The translations under genes were made by a program, and so were the position numbers. Shown piece by piece: positions 51,273 through 60,243 of a stretch of 64,000 nt of DNA. Source of the stretch: Castellaniella sp040276085. Lineage in GTDB: Bacteria > Pseudomonadota > Gammaproteobacteria > Burkholderiales > Burkholderiaceae_B. The stretch covers positions 248,001 to 312,000 of the forward strand of contig NZ_JBELOK010000004.1 of assembly GCF_040276085.1 (NCBI RefSeq), written 5' to 3'. Each line of letters begins with the position of its first letter. The stretch's first letter is position 1. The notes below the pieces were generated by a model. The model had not been told where the DNA came from. It made no database searches and saw only the letters and a program-made list of their open reading frames with translations.

Positions 51273-53858
51273 ATGACTTCCCGTCCGATCCTTGCGATAG
51301 CCCGGCTCACCTTGCTGATATGCGTGGGCATGGTCAGCCTGCAAGCCCGTGCCCTGACGCTAAAGATAGGCATCTACGACCAAAAACCCGATGCCTTTGT
51401 GGATGAGGCCGGCCAACCTGCCGGTATTCTGGGCCAGCTTTTAAAAGAAATCGCCCGGCAGGAAGGCTGGACACTGCACACCACATCCTGCAGCTGGCAG
51501 CAATGCATGCATTGGCTGCAAGACGGCACCATCGACGTACTGCCAGATGTTTATTTCTCGCCGGCACGCGCCGAAACGCTGGGCTTCCATCATATTGCCG
51601 CCCTGCACAGCTGGTCACAGATGTATACCCGACCAGGCAGCAAGATCCAGGCAATCACCGATCTTTCGGGCCTCACTGTTGCGGTGCTGGCCGGGTCCGC
51701 CCAACAGGATTACCTGACAAATGCGCTGAAAGGCCTGGGCGTTGATGCCCGCCTGGCCCCCGTGCAGCGCCTGGAAGAAGGCTTCCAGATGGTACAGCAG
51801 CAACATGCCGATACCGTTGCAGCAGATTTTTATGTAGGTGAACTCACCGCACGCGATTACGGGCTGGTGCATACGCCCCTGGTGTTTCAACCTACGCAGG
51901 CTTTCTTTGCCACCCGCAAGGGCATGCACCCCGAGGTGCTTGCCGCCATCGATAAACACCTGGCACTGTGGCAGGCCAATCCACAGTCGTTTTATTTCCG
52001 TATCCTGAACCAATGGCGTGCACCGGTAGCGTCTGCACAGCGCACAGATAACGCGTTCCGGCTGGCAGCCGGCCTGGCTCTGTTGCTGGCAATCATCTCT
52101 CTCACCGCCGGGTGGTTGCTTGTCCGATCACGGCGCCAGTGTGCCCAGCTGCGTACCAGCGAACGGCGGCTGAATGTCATTCTGGACAGTATGGATGCCA
52201 TTGTCAGCATCAAGTCGCCCGATGGCCGCTACACGTTTGCCAACCACACACTGGAGTCATTCATGGGTGTGGGCCTGGGACAAGTGGCGGGCTATACAGA
52301 CGCAGACTTCATCACCGACAAGGCCTCTCTGGATTGCATCCAGCAAAGCGATCGTGCCATCGTCGAGACGCGCAGCCGCACGGTGGTGCAACAAACACTG
52401 AAGCGCCCGGACACCCAGGAGGCGCGCAATTTCATCAGTATCAAGGCCCCCTTGCTGGCCACCGACGGTACCGTTGAGGCAATTGGCGTGGTGGCCACCG
52501 ACATCACCGACCGCCTGCAGGCCGAACAAGCCGTCCAGTATCTGTCCAGCCACGATCACCTCACCAAGCTGCCCAACCGGCACAAGGCACTGGAGCACCT
52601 TCAGTCATTGATGGCGCGCACCACCCACGATGACAGCTATAGTGCCCTGATCCTGCTGGATCTGGACAACTTTCAGCATGCCAACGAAACGCTGGGCTAC
52701 GGCGGGGGCGACCAGATCCTGATCGAAGTCGGTACGCGCCTGAAACACGCCGCACGCATGGACGATCTCGTGGCACACACCAGTGCCGACGAATTCGTGG
52801 TGCTGGCCCGGGACATAGGCAGCAATGCCCACGAGGCGGCTCACACAGCCCGGCAACTGGCCGATCATCTGCGTCAGGCCATCTCGGCCCATCCCATTCA
52901 GGCATCTGATCATCCCGTGCTGGTCACCGCCAGCGTGGGCCTGACGCTGATCCACCGCGCCAGCCAATCGCTGGACCAGGTGATGAATGAAGCCGAAATA
53001 GCCACACTGCGCGCCCGCAAGCAAGGCGGCAACCAGTCCACTTTCTACGAACACGAGCTGCAAGCCGAAGTAGAACAACGCCAGTGGGTTGAGCGTGATC
53101 TGCTGCAAGCACTGAATACGCCGCAACTGTCCTTGCATCTGCAGCCCCAGTATGGCCACACCGGGCAGGTGACCGGCGCTGAACTGCTGGCACGTTGGCA
53201 GCATCCCGAACACGGTGCTGTCTCACCAGCCCAATTCATCCCTATTGCCGAAGAATCCGGCCTGATCAATCTGCTGGGCGCCTGGACGCTGGATACTGCT
53301 TGCACCACGCTATCCACACTGCAGGCGCTGGGCGAAACCTACCCGCTATCCATCAATATCAGCCCGCGACAGCTGATGGATGCAACCTTTGTCGAGACGG
53401 TCAGCGATACCCTGGCACGCCGCCAGGTACCGGGCAACCGCCTGATCTTTGAGATCACCGAAGGCCTGCTTATCCGGGATATGTCGGCGGTTGCCAAACA
53501 GATGCAGGTGTTGGCGCGGATGGGGATCCGTTTTTCGATTGATGATTTTGGCACCGGCTACTCCAACCTGGCCTCACTGAAGCGCCTGCCGCTGTACGAG
53601 CTCAAGATCGACAAGAGCCTGATCCAGGATCTGCCCGGAGATATCGACAGTCTGGCCATTGTGCAGATGATTTTGGCCATGGCCGATCAACTGAACCTGC
53701 GTGTGGTGGCAGAGGGTGTTGAAACCGGTGAGCAATCCGAGCTGCTGTTCGAGCACGAATGCCATGCCGTGCAGGGCTATCTGCTGGCACGTCCCATGCC
53801 CATCAGCCACTGGATCGAACGCGTGCGACAACGCCAGGCCAACCCCGACATTTCCTGA
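51273..53858 (+). CDS. Periplasmic-sensor GGDEF/EAL c-di-GMP protein
   Basis: An 861-residue inner-membrane protein. Signal sequence (about 1-25), a periplasmic SBP_bac_3-type solute sensor (about 27-250), a membrane helix (about 261-284), PAS (about 300-415), GGDEF (about 425-590) and EAL (about 605-855). The GGDEF motif reads SADEF, so cyclase activity is doubtful. The EAL domain keeps E in ELLARW, NISPRQ, EITEG, DDFGTGYSN, KIDKS and EGVET, so c-di-GMP hydrolysis is likely. A close cysteine pair (CSWQQC, near 76-81) in the sensor could be a disulfide. Ligand unknown, perhaps an amino acid. Confidence 0.88.
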   Translation: MTSRPILAIARLTLLICVGMVSLQARALTLKIGIYDQKPDAFVDEAGQPAGILGQLLKEIARQEGWTLHTTSCSWQQCMHWLQDGTIDVLPDVYFSPARAETLGFHHIAALHSWSQMYTRPGSKIQAITDLSGLTVAVLAGSAQQDYLTNALKGLGVDARLAPVQRLEEGFQMVQQQHADTVAADFYVGELTARDYGLVHTPLVFQPTQAFFATRKGMHPEVLAAIDKHLALWQANPQSFYFRILNQWRAPVASAQRTDNAFRLAAGLALLLAIISLTAGWLLVRSRRQCAQLRTSERRLNVILDSMDAIVSIKSPDGRYTFANHTLESFMGVGLGQVAGYTDADFITDKASLDCIQQSDRAIVETRSRTVVQQTLKRPDTQEARNFISIKAPLLATDGTVEAIGVVATDITDRLQAEQAVQYLSSHDHLTKLPNRHKALEHLQSLMARTTHDDSYSALILLDLDNFQHANETLGYGGGDQILIEVGTRLKHAARMDDLVAHTSADEFVVLARDIGSNAHEAAHTARQLADHLRQAISAHPIQASDHPVLVTASVGLTLIHRASQSLDQVMNEAEIATLRARKQGGNQSTFYEHELQAEVEQRQWVERDLLQALNTPQLSLHLQPQYGHTGQVTGAELLARWQHPEHGAVSPAQFIPIAEESGLINLLGAWTLDTACTTLSTLQALGETYPLSINISPRQLMDATFVETVSDTLARRQVPGNRLIFEITEGLLIRDMSAVAKQMQVLARMGIRFSIDDFGTGYSNLASLKRLPLYELKIDKSLIQDLPGDIDSLAIVQMILAMADQLNLRVVAEGVETGEQSELLFEHECHAVQGYLLARPMPISHWIERVRQRQANPDIS

Positions 53859-53867
53859 TCCACAGAC

Positions 53868-53912
53868 AAAAAAAACACCCTCTGCACCAGTGACATTCGG
53901 TGCAGAGGGTGT
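53868..53912 (-). terminator. Intrinsic terminator of the TRAP operon
   Basis: Perfect 14-bp arms ACACCCTCTGCACC (53875-53888) and GGTGCAGAGGGTGT (53899-53912) with a 10-nt loop. On the minus strand a run of eight T (complement of A 53868-53875) follows, 27 nt after the dctM stop. It ends the dctPQM transcript and may also serve the convergent GGDEF/EAL gene. Confidence 0.9.
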
Positions 53913-53939
53913 CGGTGATCCGCGAGGGATCAACCGCGA

Positions 53940-55703
53940 TTACTTGAACATAGCGTTGTAGTCTTCATCAGACGGGGTAGACGGCGCAGGGGCGGCCGGG
54001 GCGCTGCTGCCACCCGCATCGCCACTTCCGTATGTACTGGTGATATCGCCATAGCCACCCTGGCCATAGCCGCCAGTGCCATACCCACCGAACGTCCCCA
54101 TGTCGATACTGATATCCTCGACATTGATCTGGGGGCGGTCTGCCTTGTAGTGCGTGACAATGCCCGGGAACGTCAGCACAACCACCACCATGATCACCTG
54201 GATGATGATAAAGGGGATGGAACCCCAGTAGATCTGGCCCGTGGTGACCTTGGCAATCAACTTGCCAGTGATCTTGTCGCGGTAATCCTCTTTAGGTGCC
54301 ACCGAACGTAAATAGAACAGCGCAAAACCAAAGGGCGGATGCATGAACGAGGTTTGCATGTTCACAGCCAGCAAAACACCCAGCCAGATCAGGTCAATCC
54401 CCATTTTGTCGGCAACCGGCCCGATCAGCGGCACGATAATGAAGGCAAGCTCGAAGAAATCGAGGAAGAACGCCAAGCCAAAGGTGAGCAAGCTGACAAC
54501 GATCAGGAAGCCCATCTGCCCACCGGGCAGGCCGGTCAGAAGATGCTCTACCCAAAGATCGCCGTTAACCCCGCGGAAGGTCAGGCTGAACACAGACGAG
54601 CCAATCAGGATAAACACCACAAAGCAGGTTAGCGTGGTGGTGGTATCCATGGCCTGACGCAACAGGCTGAAGTTAAGCCGGCGTTTGATGAGCGCCATGA
54701 TCAGCGCACCCACCGCACCCATGGCGCCGCCTTCGGTTGGGGTGGCCACACCGATGAAGATCGTACCCAGCACCAGGAAGATCAGGGCCAAGGGCGGGAT
54801 CATCACAAACGTGACGCGCTCGGCAATTTTGGACAACAAGCCCAGACGCAGCAGCTTGTTAAGCCCGGCCATCACAAAGGCTGCCGCACCCCAGATGAGG
54901 ATGCTGGTGACAATCAGCTCATCAACATGAGGATTGTCGTCCAGTAAAAACTTGACCCCCACTACGGCAATCACCACCGACAGTGCCATCAACACCAGCA
55001 AGGAAGGCACACCGTGCCCACCATTGGGCTCGACAAACGTACGAGCTTCGGGCGGGATTGCAGGTGCGGATTTGGGCTTGAGGAACGCCATCGCCACCAC
55101 GTACAGGATGTACATGGCTGTGAGGGCAAAGCCCGGCAGAAATGCCCCCTTGTACATGTCACCGATGGAGCGACCCAATTGGTCGGCCAGCACGATAAGC
55201 ACCAATGACGGCGGGATGATCTGGGAAAGCGTCCCGGAGGCGGCGATCACACCCGTTGCCAGGCGTCGGTCGTAACCGTAGCGCAGCATGATGGGCAGGG
55301 AGATCAGACCCATCGAAATCACCGACGCAGAAACCACTCCGGTGGTGGCAGCCAGCATGGCCCCGACCAAAATCACCGCAATCGCCAGGCCACCGCGTAA
55401 GGGGCCAAACAGTTGACCCACGGTTTCCAGGAGATCTTCAGCCATACCGGAGCGCTCGAGGATCAGCCCCATGAAGGTAAAGAACGGCACGGCCAACAAG
55501 GATTCGTTGGACATCACCCCAAAAACACGCTGTGGCAGCGCCTGGAACAATGCGGGCGACAACAGGCCCAGATCGATCCCGACCAGGCCAAACAAAATGC
55601 CATTGGCTGCCAGCGAAAAAGCTACTGGAAAGCCCAGCAGCAGCAATACCACCAACATGCCAAACATGATGGGCGCCATATAGGCAAGCAACAAAGCTTC
55701 CAT
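53940..55703 (-). CDS. dctM: TRAP transporter large permease DctM with Gly/Tyr-rich tail
   Basis: A 587-residue TRAP large permease with about 12-14 helices (GFPVAFSLAANGILFGLVGID, PEGGAMGAVGALIMALI-like PTEGGAMGAVGA). Most DctM proteins are 425-470 residues; part of the excess is a central insert (about 215-260) and part a C-terminal cytosolic tail (about 530-587). The tail contains GGYGTGGYGQGGYG followed by a Ser/Ala/Pro-rich end. It works with dctQ and dctP, which lie upstream in the same operon. The tail is odd and unexplained. Confidence 0.9.
   Translation of the reverse strand: MEALLLAYMAPIMFGMLVVLLLLGFPVAFSLAANGILFGLVGIDLGLLSPALFQALPQRVFGVMSNESLLAVPFFTFMGLILERSGMAEDLLETVGQLFGPLRGGLAIAVILVGAMLAATTGVVSASVISMGLISLPIMLRYGYDRRLATGVIAASGTLSQIIPPSLVLIVLADQLGRSIGDMYKGAFLPGFALTAMYILYVVAMAFLKPKSAPAIPPEARTFVEPNGGHGVPSLLVLMALSVVIAVVGVKFLLDDNPHVDELIVTSILIWGAAAFVMAGLNKLLRLGLLSKIAERVTFVMIPPLALIFLVLGTIFIGVATPTEGGAMGAVGALIMALIKRRLNFSLLRQAMDTTTTLTCFVVFILIGSSVFSLTFRGVNGDLWVEHLLTGLPGGQMGFLIVVSLLTFGLAFFLDFFELAFIIVPLIGPVADKMGIDLIWLGVLLAVNMQTSFMHPPFGFALFYLRSVAPKEDYRDKITGKLIAKVTTGQIYWGSIPFIIIQVIMVVVVLTFPGIVTHYKADRPQINVEDISIDMGTFGGYGTGGYGQGGYGDITSTYGSGDAGGSSAPAAPAPSTPSDEDYNAMFK
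54048..54092. repeat. Three 15-bp tandem repeats in dctM
   Basis: GCCATAGCCACCCTG, GCCATAGCCGCCAGT and GCCATACCCACCGAA follow each other at 54048, 54063 and 54078. On the coding strand each unit encodes a five-residue block ending in GGYG. Such in-frame units can change number by slippage. Confidence 0.85.
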
Positions 55704-55705
55704 GG

Positions 55706-56317
55706 TTAGCGCTCCTCGTGCGAGGCAGCCTCGCGTTCTTCAGCCGCACGCGCGATTTCTTCGGCCAGTTCTTCTTCAGCCGATTTGCCCACATGCGTGT
55801 CCCGGGGATCGGGACACGCACCGCGCAGACAACCCACACACTTGATCAGGTGTGAGACCCCGGCGGCCATCAGCAAGGCAAACCCGATCGGGATCAACAA
55901 CTTGGCAGGCCAGCGTATCAGGCCGCCAGCATTGGAGGATTGCTCGAAGTTGACAAAAGAATCCATGAAAAATGGCCAGGACAGCCACATGATGAGCGTT
56001 GCCATGGGCAGCAGGAAAAACACCACGCCGAAGATTTCGATCAGCAGCTGCGTGCGACGAGACAGGTGGGAGGCCAGCACGTCGACGCGGACGTGCTCAT
56101 TTTTAAGCAGGGTGTACCCGGCAGCGAGCAAAAAGACGCCGCCAAACAAATACCACTGCAGTTCGAGCCAGGCATTGGAACTGACATTGAAAACCTTGCG
56201 CACCGTTGCATTGGTGGCGCTGACCAGTACAGCAAGGAGAATCAACCAGGTCACAGCCCGGCCCACGCGACGATTGATTGCATCAATCAGCCGCGAAAGG
56301 GCAAGGAGTGCATTCAT
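55706..56317 (-). CDS. dctQ: TRAP transporter small permease DctQ
   Basis: A 203-residue membrane protein with four predicted helices (about 17-36, 51-70, 93-115, 137-158) and the DctQ pattern around NAWLELQWYLFGGVFLLAAGYTLLKNEHVRVD. The C-terminus is a charged Glu/Ala-rich helix (EEELAEEIARAAEEREAA). ATG 56317 is chosen because the helices then begin at normal spacing. The stop is 2 nt from dctM. Confidence 0.9.
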   Translation of the reverse strand: MNALLALSRLIDAINRRVGRAVTWLILLAVLVSATNATVRKVFNVSSNAWLELQWYLFGGVFLLAAGYTLLKNEHVRVDVLASHLSRRTQLLIEIFGVVFFLLPMATLIMWLSWPFFMDSFVNFEQSSNAGGLIRWPAKLLIPIGFALLMAAGVSHLIKCVGCLRGACPDPRDTHVGKSAEEELAEEIARAAEEREAASHEER

Positions 56318-56359
56318 GATGAGAGCCAAAAAGAAAGAAGATGAGGCCAGACGCGCAGA

Positions 56360-56436
56360 AGCCCCCGCAAGCGGGGGCTGACGCACTAACCGACAACACG
56401 GCCCAGCCAGAGGCACTTTCGAAAGAAAGTGGCCTC
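56360..56436 (-). other. Two stem-loops between dctP and dctQ
   Basis: First, AGCCCCCGC (56360-56368) and GCGGGGGCT (56371-56379) form a 9-bp stem with only 2 intervening bases. Second, GAGGCACTTTC (56410-56420) pairs with GAAAGTGGCCTC (56425-56436), one bulged base, loop GAAA. Both lie in the 139-nt gap after dctP. Neither has a T-run, so they probably stabilise the dctP message or dampen permease expression. Confidence 0.6.
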
Positions 56437-56456
56437 ATGGCTGAAGTGATGGGCGA

Positions 56457-57545
56457 TTACTTCGCCGCCGTCGCCATGTATTGATCGAAGCTGCCTTCGG
56501 CAATCCGGAACCAGGGGATTTCGTGGTCGCGGAAGCCCATGTAGGCGTCGTGGATCTTCTTGAAGTTGGGGTCTTTGGCCGAGAGTTCGGCGTAGGTTTC
56601 TTGAGCGGCCTTGTAGCACGCGTCCATGACTGGTTTGGGGAAGGCGCGCAGTTTTGCACCCTCGCCAATCAGGCGCTTGAGCGCGTTGGGGTTCTCGGCA
56701 TCGTAGGTGGCAATCATGGTGTTGGTCGCCAGCGCAGAGGCTTGGTCGATGACGGCCTGGTAATGCTTGGGCAGGGCTTCGTACTTGTCTTTATTGACAT
56801 ACAGAGACACCTGCAGGGTGCCTTCCCACCAGCCCGGGAAATAATAGAACGGAGCAACACGGTGGAAGCCCATTTTTTCGTCATCGTAGGGGCCGATCCA
56901 CTCGGCCGCATCGATGGTGCCTTTTTCGAGGGAGGGATAGATATCGCCACCCGCGATTTGCTGAGGCACAACACCCAGGCGCATCAGCACGGCACCGGCA
57001 AAGGCGGCCGTACGGAACTTGAGGCCTTTGAGGTCGTCGACGGTTTTGATTTCTTTGCGGAACCAGCCACCCATCTGGGTGCCCGTATAACCGCAAGGGA
57101 AATTAACGATGTTGAATTTTGCGAACAGGTCGCGCAACACCTTGAGGCCCCCACCGTGGCGGATCCAGGCGTTGTACTGACGAGTGTTCAGGCCAAACGG
57201 AACTGCACCGTCGAAACACAGGGCAGGATCCTTGCCGTAGTAGTAGTAGGAAGCGGTGTGGCCGCATTCGACTGTGCCGTTTTGCACGCCGTCGAGTACG
57301 CCCAGTGCCGGCAGAATCTCGCCGCCCGGAAAGGCGCGAATCTGGAATTTGCCGTCTGTGGCTTCGGAAATGTACTTGGCGACGTGCTCGCCACCAGAAT
57401 AGATGGCGTCAGCGCTACGAGGGAAACTGGAAGCCAGGCGCCAGTTGATGGTGGGTGCGTCTTGAGCGAAGACCGGTGCGGCTAGGGTTGTGCCGCCGGC
57501 GGCTACGCCAAAGGCAGCCTTCTTGAGGAAGGAACGACGTTGCAT
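56457..57545 (-). CDS. dctP: TRAP transporter substrate-binding protein DctP
   Basis: A 362-residue periplasmic binding protein. The N-terminus QRRSFLKKAAFG followed by AAGGTTLAAPVFAQD is a twin-arginine signal peptide, so it may be exported folded. The mature part has the TRAP pattern (FKFRT-like LKGLKFRTAAFAGAVLMRLG and EWIGPYDDEKMGFHRVAPFYYFPGWWEG), close to the TakP/FcbT1 group that binds 2-oxo acids or aromatic acids. ATG 57545 gives the complete signal peptide. Confidence 0.92.
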   Translation of the reverse strand: MQRRSFLKKAAFGVAAGGTTLAAPVFAQDAPTINWRLASSFPRSADAIYSGGEHVAKYISEATDGKFQIRAFPGGEILPALGVLDGVQNGTVECGHTASYYYYGKDPALCFDGAVPFGLNTRQYNAWIRHGGGLKVLRDLFAKFNIVNFPCGYTGTQMGGWFRKEIKTVDDLKGLKFRTAAFAGAVLMRLGVVPQQIAGGDIYPSLEKGTIDAAEWIGPYDDEKMGFHRVAPFYYFPGWWEGTLQVSLYVNKDKYEALPKHYQAVIDQASALATNTMIATYDAENPNALKRLIGEGAKLRAFPKPVMDACYKAAQETYAELSAKDPNFKKIHDAYMGFRDHEIPWFRIAEGSFDQYMATAAK

Positions 57546-57761
57546 GAGAGAGAGCCCCTGAGAGTTAATGGTAAACCCGAGATTTGTACTGTTTTGTAAA
57601 CAGCGAGAGCAGGCGGATTTTCCTCTGATTGCGCAGCGGAGGCAATCAGTAATAACGCTGAGTCGCTCTATAATAACTTTCTGCCAAGTAGGGTCTTTAT
57701 AAGAGGGATTGGCGCAATATTCTGCTGCAATTACCCTCTTTCTGTGCTGCGTGCAGCTAAT
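57546..57761. promoter_or_regulatory. Divergent dctP / MFS control region with two inverted repeats
   Basis: CTGATTGC (57625-57632) and GCAATCAG (57642-57649) form a perfect 8-bp inverted repeat with 9-bp spacer. CTGTTT-TGT-AAACAG lies at 57589-57603. A perfect TATAAT (57669-57674, plus strand) starts 19 bp after the first repeat and has no -35 box, so the repeat could bind an activator for the MFS gene or a repressor for both sides. I found no clear minus-strand promoter. Confidence 0.5.
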
Positions 57762-58988
57762 ATGCGACAATACCAGATTACATCTTCGCATTTTCATCCT
57801 GTGCCCGCTTCTCCCGAAACCTTCAGCCTGCGCAAAATTGCGTTGCCGGCTTTTGGGCCGTCTCTCCTTTTTGGCATGGGCGAAGGCGCCGTGTTCCCCA
57901 TCCTGGCACTCAGCGCCCGCGATCTCGGTGCAAGTTCTGCACAGGCCGGATTCATTGTGGCACTAGTAGGCGTGGGTTCACTGCTGGCAAATTTGCCTGC
58001 TGCGGCCCTGGCCACACGCTACGGCGAGCGCCGGGCGATGGTAGGCGCCGCCCTGTTCAGCCTGCTGGGCCTGGTACTTTGCTTGCTGGCCGCCAATCCC
58101 TGGCTGTTTGGCACGGGTGTTTTCATGGTGGGGATGTCCAGCGCCGTATTTTTGTTGGCGCGCCAAACCTTCCTGATCGAAGCCGTCCCCCTCTATCTTC
58201 GTGCCCGTGCCATGTCCACGCTAGGCGGCACAATGCGCATCGGCATGTTTGCCGGGCCCTTTATTGGAGCGGCCTTCATTCATTGGATGGGCTTGCCCGG
58301 TGCATACTGGCTGGCGATCTTCTCAATGCTGGGCGCCGGGTTGGTTTCACTGGCCATCCCCGACCTCGAACCTCGTCAAACCGCTCGGGTATCGGCGTCT
58401 TCACGCATCAGCATGCGCCAGTTGGCAGGCAAACACGCACACGTCCTGCTGACGCTGGGGGTTGCCACAGCGCTGGTTTCAGCCTTGCGGGCCTGTCGGC
58501 AAATCGTTATCCCGCTATGGGCCGACCACATCGGCTTGGACGCCACCACCACCGCGCTTATTTACGGCCTGATGGGCGCCGTCGACATGCTGCTGTTTTA
58601 TCCGGCCGGCAAGGTCATGGACGTACGCGGCCGGTTCTGGGTGGCTTTTCCCAGCATGCTGATCATGGGCTTAAGCCTGTTGATCATGCCCTGGACTACC
58701 GGCTTTGTCAGCCTGCTGGTGGTGTGCCTGGTGCTGGGCTTTGGCAATGGCATTGGCTCAGGCATCATCATGACCATCGGTGCGGATGCCTCGCCCTCAG
58801 AGGGGCGCACGGTGTTCTTGGGCATGTGGCGCCAGATTACCGACCTCGGCGGCAGTGGGGGCCCGCTGCTGCTGTCAGGCCTTACAGCGATAGCCTCTTT
58901 GGCCACCGGCATTGTCTCGATTGGCGGTATCGGCCTGATGGCCGCCTGGATGTTTTGGCGCTGGCTGCCGCGCGGGCGTGCGGTTTAG
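57762..58988 (+). CDS. Major facilitator superfamily transporter
   Basis: A 408-residue integral membrane protein with about 12 helices and the MFS loop 2-3 motif LATRYGERRAMVGAALF. Helices show Gly/Ala-rich faces and a central loop near 195-215. It might be a drug-efflux or metabolite carrier; substrate is not predictable. ATG 57762 is the likely start. Its stop overlaps the HD-GYP gene stop by 4 bp on the opposite strand. Confidence 0.85.
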   Translation: MRQYQITSSHFHPVPASPETFSLRKIALPAFGPSLLFGMGEGAVFPILALSARDLGASSAQAGFIVALVGVGSLLANLPAAALATRYGERRAMVGAALFSLLGLVLCLLAANPWLFGTGVFMVGMSSAVFLLARQTFLIEAVPLYLRARAMSTLGGTMRIGMFAGPFIGAAFIHWMGLPGAYWLAIFSMLGAGLVSLAIPDLEPRQTARVSASSRISMRQLAGKHAHVLLTLGVATALVSALRACRQIVIPLWADHIGLDATTTALIYGLMGAVDMLLFYPAGKVMDVRGRFWVAFPSMLIMGLSLLIMPWTTGFVSLLVVCLVLGFGNGIGSGIIMTIGADASPSEGRTVFLGMWRQITDLGGSGGPLLLSGLTAIASLATGIVSIGGIGLMAAWMFWRWLPRGRAV

Positions 58989-60238
58989 CCTTCGATGGGC
59001 GGTACCGGCAAACCCGACTGCCCCCAATCCACCGGATGACGCACAGGCAGCACGGTGCTGCCACAATCGGGCTCCGCCAGATTGACCCGGCGTTCGGGGA
59101 TGGCATGAGACCAGCGAATCGAATAGAAAATCTTTACCACCGGCTGCTCGGGTGTCTCACGGTTTTGTGCCACCACCAGGCCCAGCTCGCAGTTGTTGAG
59201 GCTGATGATTGAACCCACAGGATAGCGGCCCACCGCGCGAACAAATGCCGCCAGCACATCCATGTCAAACTGGCCCTCGGATGTCAGCATCTTGTGCAGC
59301 GTAAAGGCTGGATCCCACCCCGTGCGATACGGACGGGTGGAGGTCATCTCATCGTAATAATTACAGATGGCCGCCATACGGGCCAGCAGACCAATCTGCT
59401 TGCCTGCCAGCTGGTCCGGAAACCCCTTGCCATCCATGCGTTCGTGATGATGCCGGCAGGCTTCGATGATCTTGGGCGACACGGTGGTATCAGCCTGCAA
59501 TATCCCGGCACCAATAATCGGGTGGCGTTGCTGGATTTCTTGTGGCATCTGGATCGGGCGGCCGATCTTGCGCCCTTCATCGGCGGGATCTTTAACCTTG
59601 CCGATGTCGTGCAGCAATCCGGCCATCCCGGCCATGTGCACGTGCTCGTCAGCCAGCCCCATCGACCGTGCCAACGAAGTCATCAGGGCAGCCACGGACA
59701 CCGAGTGCGCATAAAGATAATGATCGGCCTTTTTAATGCGTGCCAGGCTCGTGATCGCATCCGGATGCCCCTCGAGGGAATCGGCCATATCCTGCACCAG
59801 GCCCTGGGCCTGGCTGAGATCCAGCTTGTTGCCCAACTCGGCATCAGAAAAAAACTGCTGCACTTGCTCGCTGGAGCCGGCAAGGATTTCACGAGCATCG
59901 TCAAAGGCCTGCTGCCCGGCCTGAGAGGCCGCTGATGGCGCTGCCGGCCCGTGCCTGGCCGCTTTTTTACCGGGGGCAGCGACGCCACCAGCGGATGGCG
60001 CCTGGGCGGATGCGGCCGCGACAGCGGTGGTGTCTGATGCGCCCTCTGGCAGTAGATCCACCCCCCGGGCGGCGTCAATCAGCACCCACTCAAGCCGCGA
60101 ACTTTGCAATTTTTGCAGCTTGCGCTGATTAGTGATCAGAAAGCTGGATCGCCAAAACGAGTGATCGAGAAAAGAACCGCCGAGGTCCTGGACATACATC
60201 CCCACGCGAAGCCGGTTTACCGGGATTTTCTTGATCAT
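58985..60238 (-). CDS. HD-GYP domain phosphodiesterase with DUF3391
   Basis: A 417-residue cytosolic protein: DUF3391 (about 1-65), an Ala/Pro-rich linker (about 66-115) and an HD-GYP domain (about 150-340). Ligands show as HSVSVAALM, LLHDIGKVKDP and HHHERMDGKGFPDQLAG; the GYP triplet is GFP. These enzymes hydrolyse c-di-GMP or related dinucleotides. The last 75 residues are an extra beta-rich segment. It begins 5 nt after ubiX, at the distal end of the hemA operon. Confidence 0.9.
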   Translation of the reverse strand: MIKKIPVNRLRVGMYVQDLGGSFLDHSFWRSSFLITNQRKLQKLQSSRLEWVLIDAARGVDLLPEGASDTTAVAAASAQAPSAGGVAAPGKKAARHGPAAPSAASQAGQQAFDDAREILAGSSEQVQQFFSDAELGNKLDLSQAQGLVQDMADSLEGHPDAITSLARIKKADHYLYAHSVSVAALMTSLARSMGLADEHVHMAGMAGLLHDIGKVKDPADEGRKIGRPIQMPQEIQQRHPIIGAGILQADTTVSPKIIEACRHHHERMDGKGFPDQLAGKQIGLLARMAAICNYYDEMTSTRPYRTGWDPAFTLHKMLTSEGQFDMDVLAAFVRAVGRYPVGSIISLNNCELGLVVAQNRETPEQPVVKIFYSIRWSHAIPERRVNLAEPDCGSTVLPVRHPVDWGQSGLPVPPIEG

Positions 60239-60243
60239 GGTAC

